A stretch of 64,000 bases of DNA from Rheinheimera hassiensis (GCF_022436675.1 NZ_JAKUJZ010000005.1:124001-188000), one strand, 5' to 3'; positions 8,538-16,870 are shown, counted from the first letter of the stretch. Numbers and translations are program-made. The notes: generated from the sequence alone by a model not told the origin.

Positions 8538-9028
8538 GGCTGCACAATAAATTCAGGTTGATAATCACTGCTGCGATCTTTTACCTGTAACTCCAGCAAT
8601 ACGGCATCTTCTGCTTTATTAAAGCGGTAACTTACTGCGCGGCGGTAGTCGCGATTGTCCGGCCCTTTGCCAACAAATACGGCCGTCAGGTTATGCTCTC
8701 CGGCCTTAACATTGCCTTTATACAATGGTTGGATCGCGCCACGTTTTAGCGCATCCCACTGCTGGGCAGTGTATAAATGGCCCTCTACCGGTTTGTCATT
8801 CAGCATTAACTCAACACTGTCGAGCTGGAAAAACTGGCCGCTGTCTACCGACAAAAACACGGCAAGCTGGGTTTGCGGAGGAAATAACAACTCTTCTTCG
8901 AGCAAAAACAGCTCACGGTTTAACTGAATAACCTGCTGTTTCAGCTGCTCCAACTGATCGCTGGCGGGCGTATTGGCACCTGCCTGGGCGCTTAGCAACA
9001 GCAAACAACTTAGTAGTAGCGCTCTCAT
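8522..9028 (-). CDS. Conserved secreted protein with a short coiled coil, unknown function
   Basis: 168 residues. Signal peptide MRALLLSCLLLLSAQAGANT, then a short helix (LEQLKQQVIQLNRELFLLEE), then a beta-rich domain with FLSVDSGQFFQLDSVELMLN, YKGNVKAGEHNLTAVFVGKG and RRAVSYRFNKAEDAVLLELQ. The layout (coiled coil plus an immunoglobulin-like beta sandwich) suggests a periplasmic adaptor. A good ribosome site (AGGA) lies 8-11 bases before the ATG. Homologues sometimes carry an AraC-type label, as I recall, but there is no DNA-binding domain here and the protein is exported. Confidence 0.8.
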   Translation of the reverse strand: MRALLLSCLLLLSAQAGANTPASDQLEQLKQQVIQLNRELFLLEEELLFPPQTQLAVFLSVDSGQFFQLDSVELMLNDKPVEGHLYTAQQWDALKRGAIQPLYKGNVKAGEHNLTAVFVGKGPDNRDYRRAVSYRFNKAEDAVLLELQVKDRSSDYQPEFIVQPWSND

Positions 9029-9057
9029 TATTTTGTCCTGTTAAAAAGTAAGCCCGG

Positions 9058-10209
9058 TTAAAAATAAACACTAAAAAACGCCCGCAACACATTGGCGTCC
9101 AGCCGGTACAGTGGCTCCAGGCCAACGTCGGTGTCGGTGGCGGTTACATCACGAAAATTGTTATAGCTAAAGCGGATGTGGTCCCACTGCAGGTTAAATT
9201 CGGGTTTGGCCAGTGGCCAAAAGTCCCAGCCCGGCAGGCGGTAACTGGCACCTACGCCAAAAGTCCAGTTGGTAAAGTCGCTCAGCTCTTTGTCACGCGC
9301 CATAAAGTTTTGCTGGCTGGCAAAATCAAATAAGTCACGGTAAAACTCGGCCTGGCTTTGGCTGTACCAGCGTATTTTTGCGTCCAGCGTCCAGCGCTGG
9401 CTAAACGGGTGCACATATTCCAGCTCGGCATCCAATGCGCGGATATCCCAGCTGTCCTGATAATGGCGCAGGTTAAAGCTAAGTGCAGCGCGATAGGGCA
9501 AATACACTTTGTTTACCACGGCAACTGCCAGTGAATTACGGGTAGAGGGATACACCTCGCTTTGATATCCATAGCCGAGCGGCTCGGTATTATCACGGTA
9601 ACGCACACTGCGATAAGGGTTATTTAAAAAGCCTTCGTCTAAATCAACCTGCACATTCAGGGCGCTGATCCAGCTGCTGCTTAGCACCTGGGTCCAGCCC
9701 AGTTTGTAGTTGTAGCGTTTTACGCTTTCGCTAAAACTTTCATCGCCGTTGCGGCCGACGTCGTCATCGCCAAGGCCAGCCTCCAGGCTAAGGGTGGTCA
9801 TGCCACCAAAAGTATCGTGCGCTATGGCAAAAGACACTGATTTAGCCTTGTAGTCGTCTTCGTCGCTTTGGGCGTAGTTGGCGCTTAAAATGCTGTTGCC
9901 TGCCAGATAATCAATGCCAACACGCTTTTCATGGCGTGTTTCGCTATAAGCCGAGGCCGTGGCGACTACATCGATAGAAGCACCCGATACGGTATCTATA
10001 TAGTAATAGGCCGATAACGACACCGCCTGACCGGCTTTTTTACGCAGCATTACCGCCGGGCCATCAATAGACACACCACCGCCCTGATAGCTGTGGTACA
10101 TCAGATCAGCCCTGTCATCCGGCAATACAGCCGCCTGCGCTACTGAGCACATAAAGCACAACAGCGCCAACAGCCTAGTTACAGCCACAACCACCACCTC
10201 CGCTGCCAT
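9058..10209 (-). CDS. DUF3570 family outer-membrane beta-barrel protein
   Basis: 383 residues from the ATG of MAAEVVVVAVTRLLALLCFM; AAAGGTG lies just upstream. A slightly later GTG after GCGGAGG is also possible. The signal peptide ends near SVAQAAVLPDD. The mature protein has alternating strands typical of an outer-membrane barrel and closes with VLRAFFSVYF, a terminal Phe as in many barrels. Features such as YHSYQGGGVSIDGPAVMLRK and YYYIDTVSGASIDVVATASA fit DUF3570, a family usually found next to DUF4266 and a TlpA thioredoxin, exactly as here. The gene overlaps the DUF4266 gene by 35 bases. The role of DUF3570 is unknown; a pore or anchor is likely. Confidence 0.87.
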   Translation of the reverse strand: MAAEVVVVAVTRLLALLCFMCSVAQAAVLPDDRADLMYHSYQGGGVSIDGPAVMLRKKAGQAVSLSAYYYIDTVSGASIDVVATASAYSETRHEKRVGIDYLAGNSILSANYAQSDEDDYKAKSVSFAIAHDTFGGMTTLSLEAGLGDDDVGRNGDESFSESVKRYNYKLGWTQVLSSSWISALNVQVDLDEGFLNNPYRSVRYRDNTEPLGYGYQSEVYPSTRNSLAVAVVNKVYLPYRAALSFNLRHYQDSWDIRALDAELEYVHPFSQRWTLDAKIRWYSQSQAEFYRDLFDFASQQNFMARDKELSDFTNWTFGVGASYRLPGWDFWPLAKPEFNLQWDHIRFSYNNFRDVTATDTDVGLEPLYRLDANVLRAFFSVYF

Positions 10210-10399
10210 TTGCACCTTTGGCGGCTTCACGCGAATCCTGCACGTGGGCGACATGCTGCAGTGCTACCGGATGGCGGCCAAACGCCATGATCGGATCGGC
10301 CAGCTTGTCGCGCTCGTAGGGTTTTACCCAGGGCTCCATACCGGCACAGCCACTGAGTAACAGCAGCACCGCTGCGGTGCTTAGCAGATGTTTATTCAC
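10175..10399 (-). CDS. DUF4266 lipoprotein with Gly-Cys-Gly-Cys tail
   Basis: 74 residues from a GTG start (VNKHLLSTAAVLLLLSGC), chosen because AAAGG lies 9-13 bases before it and it overlaps the tlpA stop by only 8 bases; the reading frame without a start extends further. The lipobox is LSGC. The short mature chain has MEPWVKPYERDKLADPIMAF and ends with a Gly-rich tail, NGSGGGGCGCN. The conserved WVKPYER...LADPIM core and the GCGCN end identify DUF4266. The tail has two cysteines in a CGC arrangement next to a thioredoxin-like gene, which points to redox chemistry, metal binding or modification of the tail. The family function is unknown. Confidence 0.88.
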   Translation of the reverse strand: MNKHLLSTAAVLLLLSGCAGMEPWVKPYERDKLADPIMAFGRHPVALQHVAHVQDSREAAKGANGSGGGGCGCN

Positions 10400-10874
10400 G
10401 TAATAAACCTTTGATGTCGTCTTCATATTTCTTTTCATACCCCGGCTTATATCCACGGTGCACACTGCGCACCTTACCGTCTTTATCCAGTATTACGGTG
10501 GTGGGCATCGCCTCTACGCGATAATCTTTCGACACACTGTTATCCACATCAAACAGAATAGGAAACGCCACCTGCACCTTGCTCAGGTAGGCTTTGGCGG
10601 CGGAGCTGTCGTTTTCGACATTCACGCCCCAAACCTGCACCCCCAGCATCTGGTATTTTTGCGCCAGTTTGTCCAGCGCCGGCATTTCCTGAATACAGGG
10701 GCCGCACCAACTGGCCCAGAAGTTAATTAGCATAATGTCGCCACGTTGCTCAGCTAAACGCAGGTTATTGCCATCCAGTGCCTTCAAGGTGAAATCGGGT
10801 GCGGTTTGCGCCTGCACCGTAGCTGACAAACCCAGTGCCAGTAGCAGCATGCTGCTTCGTATTAATCGCTTCAT
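10392..10874 (-). CDS. TlpA-like thioredoxin, periplasmic
   Basis: 160 residues. Signal peptide MKRLIRSSMLLLALGLSATV ending QAQ, then a thioredoxin fold with the active site WCGPC at residues 56-60 and the cis-Pro loop VEAMPTTVILDKDG. This is the TlpA/ResA type (AhpC-TSA/Redoxin), which reduces disulfides in the periplasm, often during cytochrome c maturation or for a specific client. Likely clients in this operon are the CxxCH motifs of the protein at 12202-14814 or the CGC tail of the DUF4266 protein encoded next. The electron donor (DsbD or CcdA type) is not in this window. Confidence 0.92.
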   Translation of the reverse strand: MKRLIRSSMLLLALGLSATVQAQTAPDFTLKALDGNNLRLAEQRGDIMLINFWASWCGPCIQEMPALDKLAQKYQMLGVQVWGVNVENDSSAAKAYLSKVQVAFPILFDVDNSVSKDYRVEAMPTTVILDKDGKVRSVHRGYKPGYEKKYEDDIKGLLRE

Positions 10875-10894
10875 TACTACCTCTGTATCAACAA

Positions 10895-11509
10895 CTAGAA
10901 ATACACCGCTACACCCAGTGCCAGGCTAAGGTTGTGTGTGGTTTTGCTGCGTGCCAGTATGGTGGTTTCAAAAATATAATCGCTAAAGGTCAACTCAAGC
11001 GCCAACCAGTCTGTGGCGTATAGTCTGAACTGGCTGCCCAGTTGCAGCGCAAATACCTTATCTCCGGCAAAATCGACATTGCCCCCACCGGCAAATACCG
11101 ACAAGCCGCTGTTCATCGCGTAGTTACGGTTTAAAAACACTTCGCCCGGTAATAACATATAACCGACATGTGCGCCGTAATAACGCCACTCGCGTTCGCT
11201 GTCGGTCAGTAATGGCGCCGCGCCGCTCAGCTCCTCAAACGAGGTGCGCCCAGCTTTAGCCATGGCGTACTCAGCGCTCAGGTAAAAGTCTTCGTTAATG
11301 TGATAACTAAGCTGCAATGCCCCCAGTGCACTGCTGCCAAAATCTTCAATATTGATCATGCCGCCACGCAGGCCCAGCAACCAGTTTTCGCTATCCAGTA
11401 CGTTTTCGCTGATACTGCTTTGGTTGATATCCGGCTCAACCTGCTGTGCATAAGCCAGAGCGGGTGCCAGACCCAGCACTAAAAAAATACGCTGAAACCA
11501 AGTTTCCAT
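10895..11509 (-). CDS. Outer-membrane beta-barrel domain protein
   Basis: 204 residues. Signal peptide METWFQRIFLVLGLAPALAY-AQQ, then a barrel with repeated amphipathic strands (FYLSAEYAMAKAGR, YGAHVGYMLLPGEVF, FALQLGSQFRLYATD) and a closing strand LSLALGVAVYF with a terminal Phe. This fits the small outer membrane beta-barrel domain proteins that occur with SH3-containing partners in gliding-type and Exb-type clusters. The start overlaps the end of the preceding SH3 gene by 31 bases, so the two are translationally coupled and probably act together in the outer membrane. Confidence 0.82.
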   Translation of the reverse strand: METWFQRIFLVLGLAPALAYAQQVEPDINQSSISENVLDSENWLLGLRGGMINIEDFGSSALGALQLSYHINEDFYLSAEYAMAKAGRTSFEELSGAAPLLTDSEREWRYYGAHVGYMLLPGEVFLNRNYAMNSGLSVFAGGGNVDFAGDKVFALQLGSQFRLYATDWLALELTFSDYIFETTILARSKTTHNLSLALGVAVYF

Positions 11510-12201
11510 GTGTCTATCTCTTCGTTGTCATTGCGATCGGTAACGATAATACTGCGCCGGTAACCGGCACGGGCGATAAAATTACGGCTAAGGTAATAAC
11601 GTACCCCCAACTCAGCACTGGCCAGGCTGTTATTACGATCCGGCGTTTGCACCAGCACGGTTCGCGGCGTGGTACGCAGCACACCACCGCCAATGCCAAA
11701 ATAAGGTGACCAGCGCCAGTGTGGCATCGGGCTTAAATACACGCTTAGCTCGGCTGACAGGTTATCAGCCTGATCGCCATTAGCCTGCCCTACCGCCAGC
11801 TCGGTTTGCACATAGGGGCTAAACAAATACGCCAGCGACAGCTGATAAAAACTGCTGCCGTTAAAGTCGCCAAACATAAAGCCCGCTTCAAGCGAGCGCT
11901 GCTCGTACTGTGCTATACGATTATCTGATACCGTAAATGTTTGTTGTTGTAGCGTAACCAATTGTGTCAGGTCAGCTCGCGCCAGCCAGTACTGCTGTTG
12001 TTTAAACTCTACCTGTACCCAGTCGGTGCGGCGTTTATTGAGTACTAAAGCCTCACCTTTAATGGCTACCTGCACGATGGGGTAACCGCGGCCAGGGCCG
12101 GAATGCAAATTGACAAAATCTCCGCTTACTTTAACAGCGACTGTTTCAGCCATTAACTGCAGGCTTAATACACTAAGAAGTAACATTAATAGCCGTATCA
12201 T
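11479..12201 (-). CDS. SH3-domain outer-membrane beta-barrel protein
   Basis: 240 residues. Signal peptide MIRLLMLLLSVLSLQLMAE, then a bacterial SH3 domain at about residues 20-80 (VKVSGDFVNLHSGPGRGYPI, KRRTDWVQVEFKQQQYWLAR), then a beta-barrel (FYQLSLAYLFSPYVQTELAV, WSPYFGIGGGVLRTTPRTVL, LGVRYYLSRNFIARAGYRRS) ending in FSVFF. The SH3 part may contact peptidoglycan or a partner and the barrel sits in the outer membrane. The start follows immediately after the stop of the large upstream lipoprotein gene. The barrel resembles the one encoded downstream, so the two may have a common origin. Confidence 0.83.
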   Translation of the reverse strand: MIRLLMLLLSVLSLQLMAETVAVKVSGDFVNLHSGPGRGYPIVQVAIKGEALVLNKRRTDWVQVEFKQQQYWLARADLTQLVTLQQQTFTVSDNRIAQYEQRSLEAGFMFGDFNGSSFYQLSLAYLFSPYVQTELAVGQANGDQADNLSAELSVYLSPMPHWRWSPYFGIGGGVLRTTPRTVLVQTPDRNNSLASAELGVRYYLSRNFIARAGYRRSIIVTDRNDNEEIDTWKLGFSVFF

Positions 12202-14814
12202 TTATTGCTCCGGCACGGCAAAAGGCGAGTTGTAGTACTGCGCACCAATATCCAGCCAGTCGGCTAGCAGTTTAAGCTCGGCGGCGGTTAAATAACCCTG
12301 ATGGCTACCAGTATTACCAAATAAACTGAAAAATGCGCCACTGCCCACAGCGCTGCCAGCGCGCAGGGTTGGTGTAACCGCCACTGTTACCATCACATGA
12401 ATGGGATTGCCGTTGTCATCAAGTACCAGATTGCCGGTGCCGTCGGTAACAAACAGCAAATTACCGTCAGCATCGGTAGCCTGCACCAGGCGATCAACCA
12501 GTACTGCACCCACCAGCTCCTGCTCGTTATCGGCACTTAACAGTTCGCGGTAACTGCGATAATGCTCAGGCTCCAAATCTGATGGCTCTGCATCCAGTTC
12601 CAGTTGCGCTAAAGGCACACGGCTGTTGTCGTTAGCATCGGTTCTGCTATGGCAATTGACACAGGTATGATCGGCAATCAGTTCGTTAGTGTCTGGGTCA
12701 AAGCGGCGCCGATCTTGCTGCCACAGTGGCTGAATATGGGTTGGGTAATCTATGCGTAACCGGCAACTGGCCAGCCACTGCGAAAAGCACTCCAGCCCGG
12801 CAGGTAAGGTTGTAGTCAAATCCTGCAGACTGATCTGCACAGCGACATCTGGCGCACGCCTGGCCGGATCGGTCCAGATATCTAAATATTGCAATGCTTC
12901 GCTAAGCTCTGGTATGCCATTTAACCTGGCTGCAGTTTGCGCCATGGTTTCCCCGGGCTGCGCCAGCAATTGCGGATTGGCATTAGGGAATGCAGCCAAA
13001 TCTGGTGAGCCGGCATTAGCACTTTGCGCTTCACCTTCGCCGTTTACTCTGCCATGCGGCGCTGTGCTTTGTGGCGTATGGCAACCATTGCAGCTAAGCG
13101 TTTCGCCGGGGCGCAGTGTTATCCATTGCTGGTGCAATGCAGAAACAGCCTGGCCTTCGCCATTAAGCACCGCCAGATTAAACGGCACATTGGCCGGTAC
13201 TTTTACCTGCACAGAGCCATCGGGCTCAATGGCGACAGTACCCAGAATTTCCCGCATCAGCTGACGGCGGCTAACGCCAAAAGCAAAGTCTGGTGTGTCC
13301 AGCACTTCTTCTGGCGGCAAAGGCACCCCGCGTACTAACCGTAAAAACCGCGCCGGGCGCTGCGTAGCAGTGCTTTGCATCGGATCAGACAGCAGGGCAA
13401 TATCCACCTCAGCCACACCGGCAAAATCATATACGCTACGAATATCCAGCACGGCGGCATTTTGCGCCGCCAGCTCTGCATCCAGCAATGGATTTGCCGG
13501 TAAAAAAGCGCCGGCAGTGTAAGGTTGCAACACGACAGGCTCTGTTACCAATACCCCTTCCTGGCCGGGCCGCACCGGCACCTGAGTTTGCTTTTGTGTA
13601 TCAAACAGCCATAAACCGTATAAAGGTTCTGCCAGTTCCAGATCGGCATCTTCTGCTACCTGAGCACAGCTTAAGATGGCTTCTTCCTGTATCACACGAC
13701 ACGGAGACCAACTCACCAGATAACGGCCAGTGCCATCTTTCAGAGCAGCGTAGCTATTAACTGCCCCGGCACGCTCGGCGCGGCCGGTATTATCAAACGC
13801 CCAGGCAAATAATGGTGTCTGCGCTGGCATATTCAGTGTTTCACCTGCCAGTGCTTGCTCATTGTCACTGGCAAGGTCAAGCGCCACACGTTGTGGCCAG
13901 CTGTTGTAATAAGGTGCATCAACCCCGGCCAGAGCCAGAGACACAGCGCCATCATCCAGCACTATCGCCTTAGCAAACTCCACTGCCGATTGCTCCGCCC
14001 CGCTGTTATGCGAATGCCAGCCATACACCAGTTGGTTTTCGCTGCCATCGGGCTGCATACGATACCAGTTAAGCATCGAACGATCGCTCTGGTTGTCCCA
14101 GCGACTATACAAAATATGGCCATCGTCCAGCACTACCGGATAAAGGTCGTGGCTCAGGTTAAAACTCAGTTGGGTAATATTGCTGCCATCGGCATTCATA
14201 ACATGCAGGTTAAACGCGGATGAATTTACGTCTTCATCCAACGCCGTATATTGCGGCTTGAACTCATCTAATAAAATTTGCCGGGAAATAATCTGCCTGG
14301 TCGAACTGAAAATAATACGGCCATCAGGTAAAAAAGCCGGGCTGATATCATGGCCGCGCTGTGCCAGTTGTGTATCTGCAATTAACGGGCTAACCGTTTT
14401 ACTGGTAACGTCATAGCGCCATAATTCCCACTTCGGCTGCAGCTCATCGGCAACATTGGGTATTTGCGGCGCGCGCAGGGCAAACAACAAGGTTGTGCCA
14501 TCGGGCGAAGCTGCTAAATCTTTTACATCGTATAGGGAATTTTCGGTAAACAGGCTGGCAGTAAGATCGGTTTCAGCCGACTGGGCAAACGCATTTTGCT
14601 TAAGTACTAACCGTGCACCGGGATTAAATGCTGAAGGGTCAAATAAATTGCTTTGATAGCGTTCATCGTCAACCAGTAACGGGCGTTCAACAAAAGCGAG
14701 GGCAATTTCCTGCACTACCGGGTCGGTGGGTTCATCCTGTACGCTGATATCTGCTTTGCATGCTACAAGTACAATACAAACTGCGATAAGGCATAGCCTT
14801 GTTATTATTATCAT
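12202..14814 (-). CDS. PD40/TolB-like lipoprotein with two CxxCH haem motifs
   Basis: 870 residues. Signal peptide MIIITRLCLIAVCIVLVAC with a lipobox (LVAC). Residues about 90-260 contain beta-propeller-like repeats of the PD40/WD40 type (SPDGTTLLFALRAP, FLPDGRIIFSSTRQ, LHVMNADGSNITQL, VLDDGHILYSRWD). Two haem-c motifs follow: CNGCH at about 574-578 and CVNCH at about 718-722. This layout fits the HzsA-related type of protein. It is first in the operon (upstream gene recA is separate), so it probably starts the 14.8-kb transcript. A surface or outer-membrane lipoprotein taking part in electron transfer is likely, but the partner is unknown. Family naming is from memory. Confidence 0.82.
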   Translation of the reverse strand: MIIITRLCLIAVCIVLVACKADISVQDEPTDPVVQEIALAFVERPLLVDDERYQSNLFDPSAFNPGARLVLKQNAFAQSAETDLTASLFTENSLYDVKDLAASPDGTTLLFALRAPQIPNVADELQPKWELWRYDVTSKTVSPLIADTQLAQRGHDISPAFLPDGRIIFSSTRQIISRQILLDEFKPQYTALDEDVNSSAFNLHVMNADGSNITQLSFNLSHDLYPVVLDDGHILYSRWDNQSDRSMLNWYRMQPDGSENQLVYGWHSHNSGAEQSAVEFAKAIVLDDGAVSLALAGVDAPYYNSWPQRVALDLASDNEQALAGETLNMPAQTPLFAWAFDNTGRAERAGAVNSYAALKDGTGRYLVSWSPCRVIQEEAILSCAQVAEDADLELAEPLYGLWLFDTQKQTQVPVRPGQEGVLVTEPVVLQPYTAGAFLPANPLLDAELAAQNAAVLDIRSVYDFAGVAEVDIALLSDPMQSTATQRPARFLRLVRGVPLPPEEVLDTPDFAFGVSRRQLMREILGTVAIEPDGSVQVKVPANVPFNLAVLNGEGQAVSALHQQWITLRPGETLSCNGCHTPQSTAPHGRVNGEGEAQSANAGSPDLAAFPNANPQLLAQPGETMAQTAARLNGIPELSEALQYLDIWTDPARRAPDVAVQISLQDLTTTLPAGLECFSQWLASCRLRIDYPTHIQPLWQQDRRRFDPDTNELIADHTCVNCHSRTDANDNSRVPLAQLELDAEPSDLEPEHYRSYRELLSADNEQELVGAVLVDRLVQATDADGNLLFVTDGTGNLVLDDNGNPIHVMVTVAVTPTLRAGSAVGSGAFFSLFGNTGSHQGYLTAAELKLLADWLDIGAQYYNSPFAVPEQ

Positions 14815-14923
14815 TATTCTGATACCGGCTACCGTTTACTGCTTGTTTACGTTTTGGGAGCAACAAAACTGGCTAAGTCAACAGCTTATCGCTGCATGAA
14901 CAACAGAGCAAGTTAAAATTTAT

Positions 14924-14952
14924 CACAAAAAAAGCCAGCTTAAGCTGGCTTT
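14924..14952 (-). terminator. recA rho-independent terminator
   Basis: A perfect 22-base palindrome (AAAGCCAGCTT and its complement, 14931-14952) lies 22 bases after the recA stop. On the minus strand it is followed by a run of 7 T residues. The tight palindrome could also stop transcription from the left, but no gene ends there. Confidence 0.85.
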
Positions 14953-14974
14953 ATTAACGGCAGATGAACACGAC

Positions 14975-16018
14975 TTATAAGTCGGCTTCAAACGCTTCTG
15001 GTATGCTTTCTTCAATCGGTTTTTCACCCGGTTTTAACAACAGGCGCGAACGCAGCTCTTTTTCAATTTCGTCGGCAACAGGTTGGTTGTCTGCCAAAAA
15101 CTTCATTGCATTTGCCTTACCCTGGCCAATTTTATTGCCCTGATACGCATACCAGGCACCGGCTTTGTCTACTAAACCCTGGGCTACACCCAAATCAATC
15201 AGTTCGCCCAGCTTATTAATGCCGGCACCGTACTGAATAATAAACTCGGCTTGTTTAAATGGCGGCGCCACTTTGTTTTTCACCACTTTAACGCGGGTTT
15301 CGTTACCGGTAATTTCATCACCATCTTTTACTGAGCCGATACGGCGGATATCTAAGCGCACAGAAGCGTAGAATTTCAGCGCATTACCACCGGTAGTGGT
15401 TTCCGGGTTACCAAACATTACACCGATTTTCATGCGGATTTGGTTGATAAAAATACACAAAGTATTAGAGCGTTTAATATTACCGGTTAGCTTACGCAAT
15501 GCCTGTGACATTAAGCGGGCTTGCAGGCCCATATGGCTGTCGCCCATGTCGCCTTCAATTTCAGCTTTTGGCGTTAACGCCGCTACCGAGTCGACTACCA
15601 CAACATCTACTGCGGCAGAGCGCACTAACATGTCACAAATTTCCAGCGCCTGTTCACCGGTATCCGGTTGCGACACCAGCAGGTCTTCTACCTTAACACC
15701 CAGCTTTTTGGCATAAACCGGGTCCAGCGCGTGCTCGGCATCGATAAAAGCACAGGTTTTACCGGCCTTTTGCGCTTCGGCAATAACCTGTAAGGTTAAG
15801 GTGGTTTTACCGGACGACTCCGGGCCATAAATTTCAACAATACGGCCATATGGTAAACCGCCGATACCCAGTGCAATATCCAGCCCCAGCGAACCGGTAG
15901 ATACAGCAGCGATATCCAGCGCGGTGCTATCACCCAAACGCATAATAGAACCTTTACCGAACTGACGTTCAATTTGACCTAAGGCGGCAGCGAGCGCTTT
16001 TTGTTTGTTGTCGTCCAT
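14975..16018 (-). CDS. recA: Recombinase RecA
   Basis: 347 residues from [14 protein letters not shown], the start that matches RecA of related genera; Met codons 4 and 12 codons further upstream are also in frame, the latter a TTG. RecA forms ATP-dependent filaments on single-stranded DNA, pairs homologous DNA and triggers LexA cleavage. Visible motifs are Walker A (GPESSGKT), the [11 protein letters not shown]alker B strand, the loop near [20 protein letters not shown] and [20 protein letters not shown] (L2 region). The C-terminus is acidic (EAFEADL). A perfect LexA box lies 43-58 bases upstream of the start, so SOS control is clear. No recX follows. Confidence 0.98.
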   Translation of the reverse strand: MDDNKQKALAAALGQIERQFGKGSIMRLGDSTALDIAAVSTGSLGLDIALGIGGLPYGRIVEIYGPESSGKTTLTLQVIAEAQKAGKTCAFIDAEHALDPVYAKKLGVKVEDLLVSQPDTGEQALEICDMLVRSAAVDVVVVDSVAALTPKAEIEGDMGDSHMGLQARLMSQALRKLTGNIKRSNTLCIFINQIRMKIGVMFGNPETTTGGNALKFYASVRLDIRRIGSVKDGDEITGNETRVKVVKNKVAPPFKQAEFIIQYGAGINKLGELIDLGVAQGLVDKAGAWYAYQGNKIGQGKANAMKFLADNQPVADEIEKELRSRLLLKPGEKPIEESIPEAFEADL

Positions 16019-16060
16019 TTTTATATCCATGGTTGAGCCGGGCTTGCCGGACAATTAACA

Positions 16061-16076
16061 CTGTATGCTCGTACAG
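16061..16076 (-). promoter_or_regulatory. LexA (SOS) box of recA
   Basis: CTGTATGCTCGTACAG: exact CTGT-N8-ACAG spacing and sequence for the gammaproteobacterial LexA operator. It lies 43 bases before the recA ATG and 5 bases after the pncC stop, so the recA promoter is squeezed into the gap. Confidence 0.92.
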
Positions 16077-16080
16077 TAGT

Positions 16081-16578
16081 CTAGTTTACTAAAGCTGTCA
16101 ACAGCTCAATGCTTTGTTTGAGGGCGTAATCGATGGCTTGCTGGCGTACTTGCTGGCGATCACCGGCAAATACCAAATGGCTGCTGGCTACATTACCATT
16201 AAGGTAAAAGCCAAAACACACAGTGCCCACCGGCTTATATACCGAGCCGCCATCCGGACCGGCAATACCAGACACAGCAATAGCCATATTCGCATTAGCA
16301 GCTTTGGCAGCGCCTTCGGCCATTTCACGCACAGTCTCTTCACTTACGGCACCAAACTGTAGCAAAGTTGCGCTGCGCACAGCCAGTAATTGCTGCTTGG
16401 CTTTGTTGCTATAGGTAATAAAACCGCGGTCAACATAAGCTGAGCTGCCGGGTACTGCGGTTAACCAGTAACCTATACCACCGCCGGTACAGGATTCAGC
16501 AGTAGTGATAGTCCATTTTTTCTGCACCAGTAACTGCCCAAGCTGTGCTGCCAGTGTCATACTGTCTGCGGTCGCCAT
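16081..16578 (-). CDS. pncC: Nicotinamide-nucleotide amidase (CinA C-terminal type)
   Basis: 165 residues, the normal length of single-domain PncC. It deamidates nicotinamide mononucleotide to nicotinate mononucleotide in the NAD salvage cycle. Family motifs are TTAESCTGGGIGYWLT near residue 25, GSSAYVDRGFITYSNKAK, VSEETVREMAEGA and AVSGIAGPDGGS. It precedes recA on the same strand with 62 bases to the chosen recA start; pncC-recA is the usual order in gammaproteobacteria. In many relatives mutS lies divergently right beside pncC; here a three-gene oxidoreductase operon separates them. Confidence 0.93.
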   Translation of the reverse strand: MATADSMTLAAQLGQLLVQKKWTITTAESCTGGGIGYWLTAVPGSSAYVDRGFITYSNKAKQQLLAVRSATLLQFGAVSEETVREMAEGAAKAANANMAIAVSGIAGPDGGSVYKPVGTVCFGFYLNGNVASSHLVFAGDRQQVRQQAIDYALKQSIELLTALVN

Positions 16579-16698
16579 AATTCACCTACATCGTAATAAG
16601 TGCCTGCTATTATGCCGCCAGAACCGAAAACGGAGCAAGTACCGCTTGGCCGCGCTGTAAAACAGCCAGCCTTCCAGCTATATTTTTCGCCAAAAAAA

Positions 16699-16714
16699 AT
16701 GTAACGCATTACAT
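16699..16714. promoter_or_regulatory. Dyad ATGTAA-N4-TTACAT, candidate operator
   Basis: The inverted repeat ATGTAACGCATTACAT has 6-base arms and sits 224 bases before the DUF1080 start, with a TTACAT half-site repeated at 16884-16889. It may bind a sugar-responsive repressor for the operon, or act on pncC. The regulator is not in the window. Confidence 0.4.
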
Positions 16715-16846
16715 TCAAGACTAGCCAGCCATACCAGACTAAATTGGCCTGGTTAGCGGCTAATTATGGCGCAGCACTGCAGCAAATATCGAGTTTTTGC
16801 ACTAAAAAAGCGCCGTCTGTTTATCGAATTGCTCTTTTATTTTGTA

Positions 16847-16870
16847 GCTGTTTGCACTATAACAGCAAAC
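16847..16870. promoter_or_regulatory. Nested dyads over a possible -10 box of the DUF1080 operon
   Basis: Two overlapping inverted repeats share this stretch: GCTGTT/AACAGC (16847-16852 and 16861-16866) and GTTTGC/GCAAAC (16850-16855 and 16865-16870). The TATAAC at 16858-16863 lies inside them. An operator over a promoter is the simplest reading, not proved. Confidence 0.4.

Noticed and set aside
8522..9028. AraC-type regulator
   Set aside because: Such a label exists for homologues as I recall, but the protein has a signal peptide and no helix-turn-helix.
10392..10874. Cytochrome c maturation (ccm) locus because of the TlpA thioredoxin
   Set aside because: No ccm genes are near; the thioredoxin is embedded between outer-membrane and DUF4266 genes.
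1..14814. Classical Tol-Pal or TonB-ExbB-ExbD locus
   Set aside because: No tolA, tolB, pal or tonB; AgmX-type C-terminus, two ExbDs and DUF3570/DUF4266 are not part of those systems.
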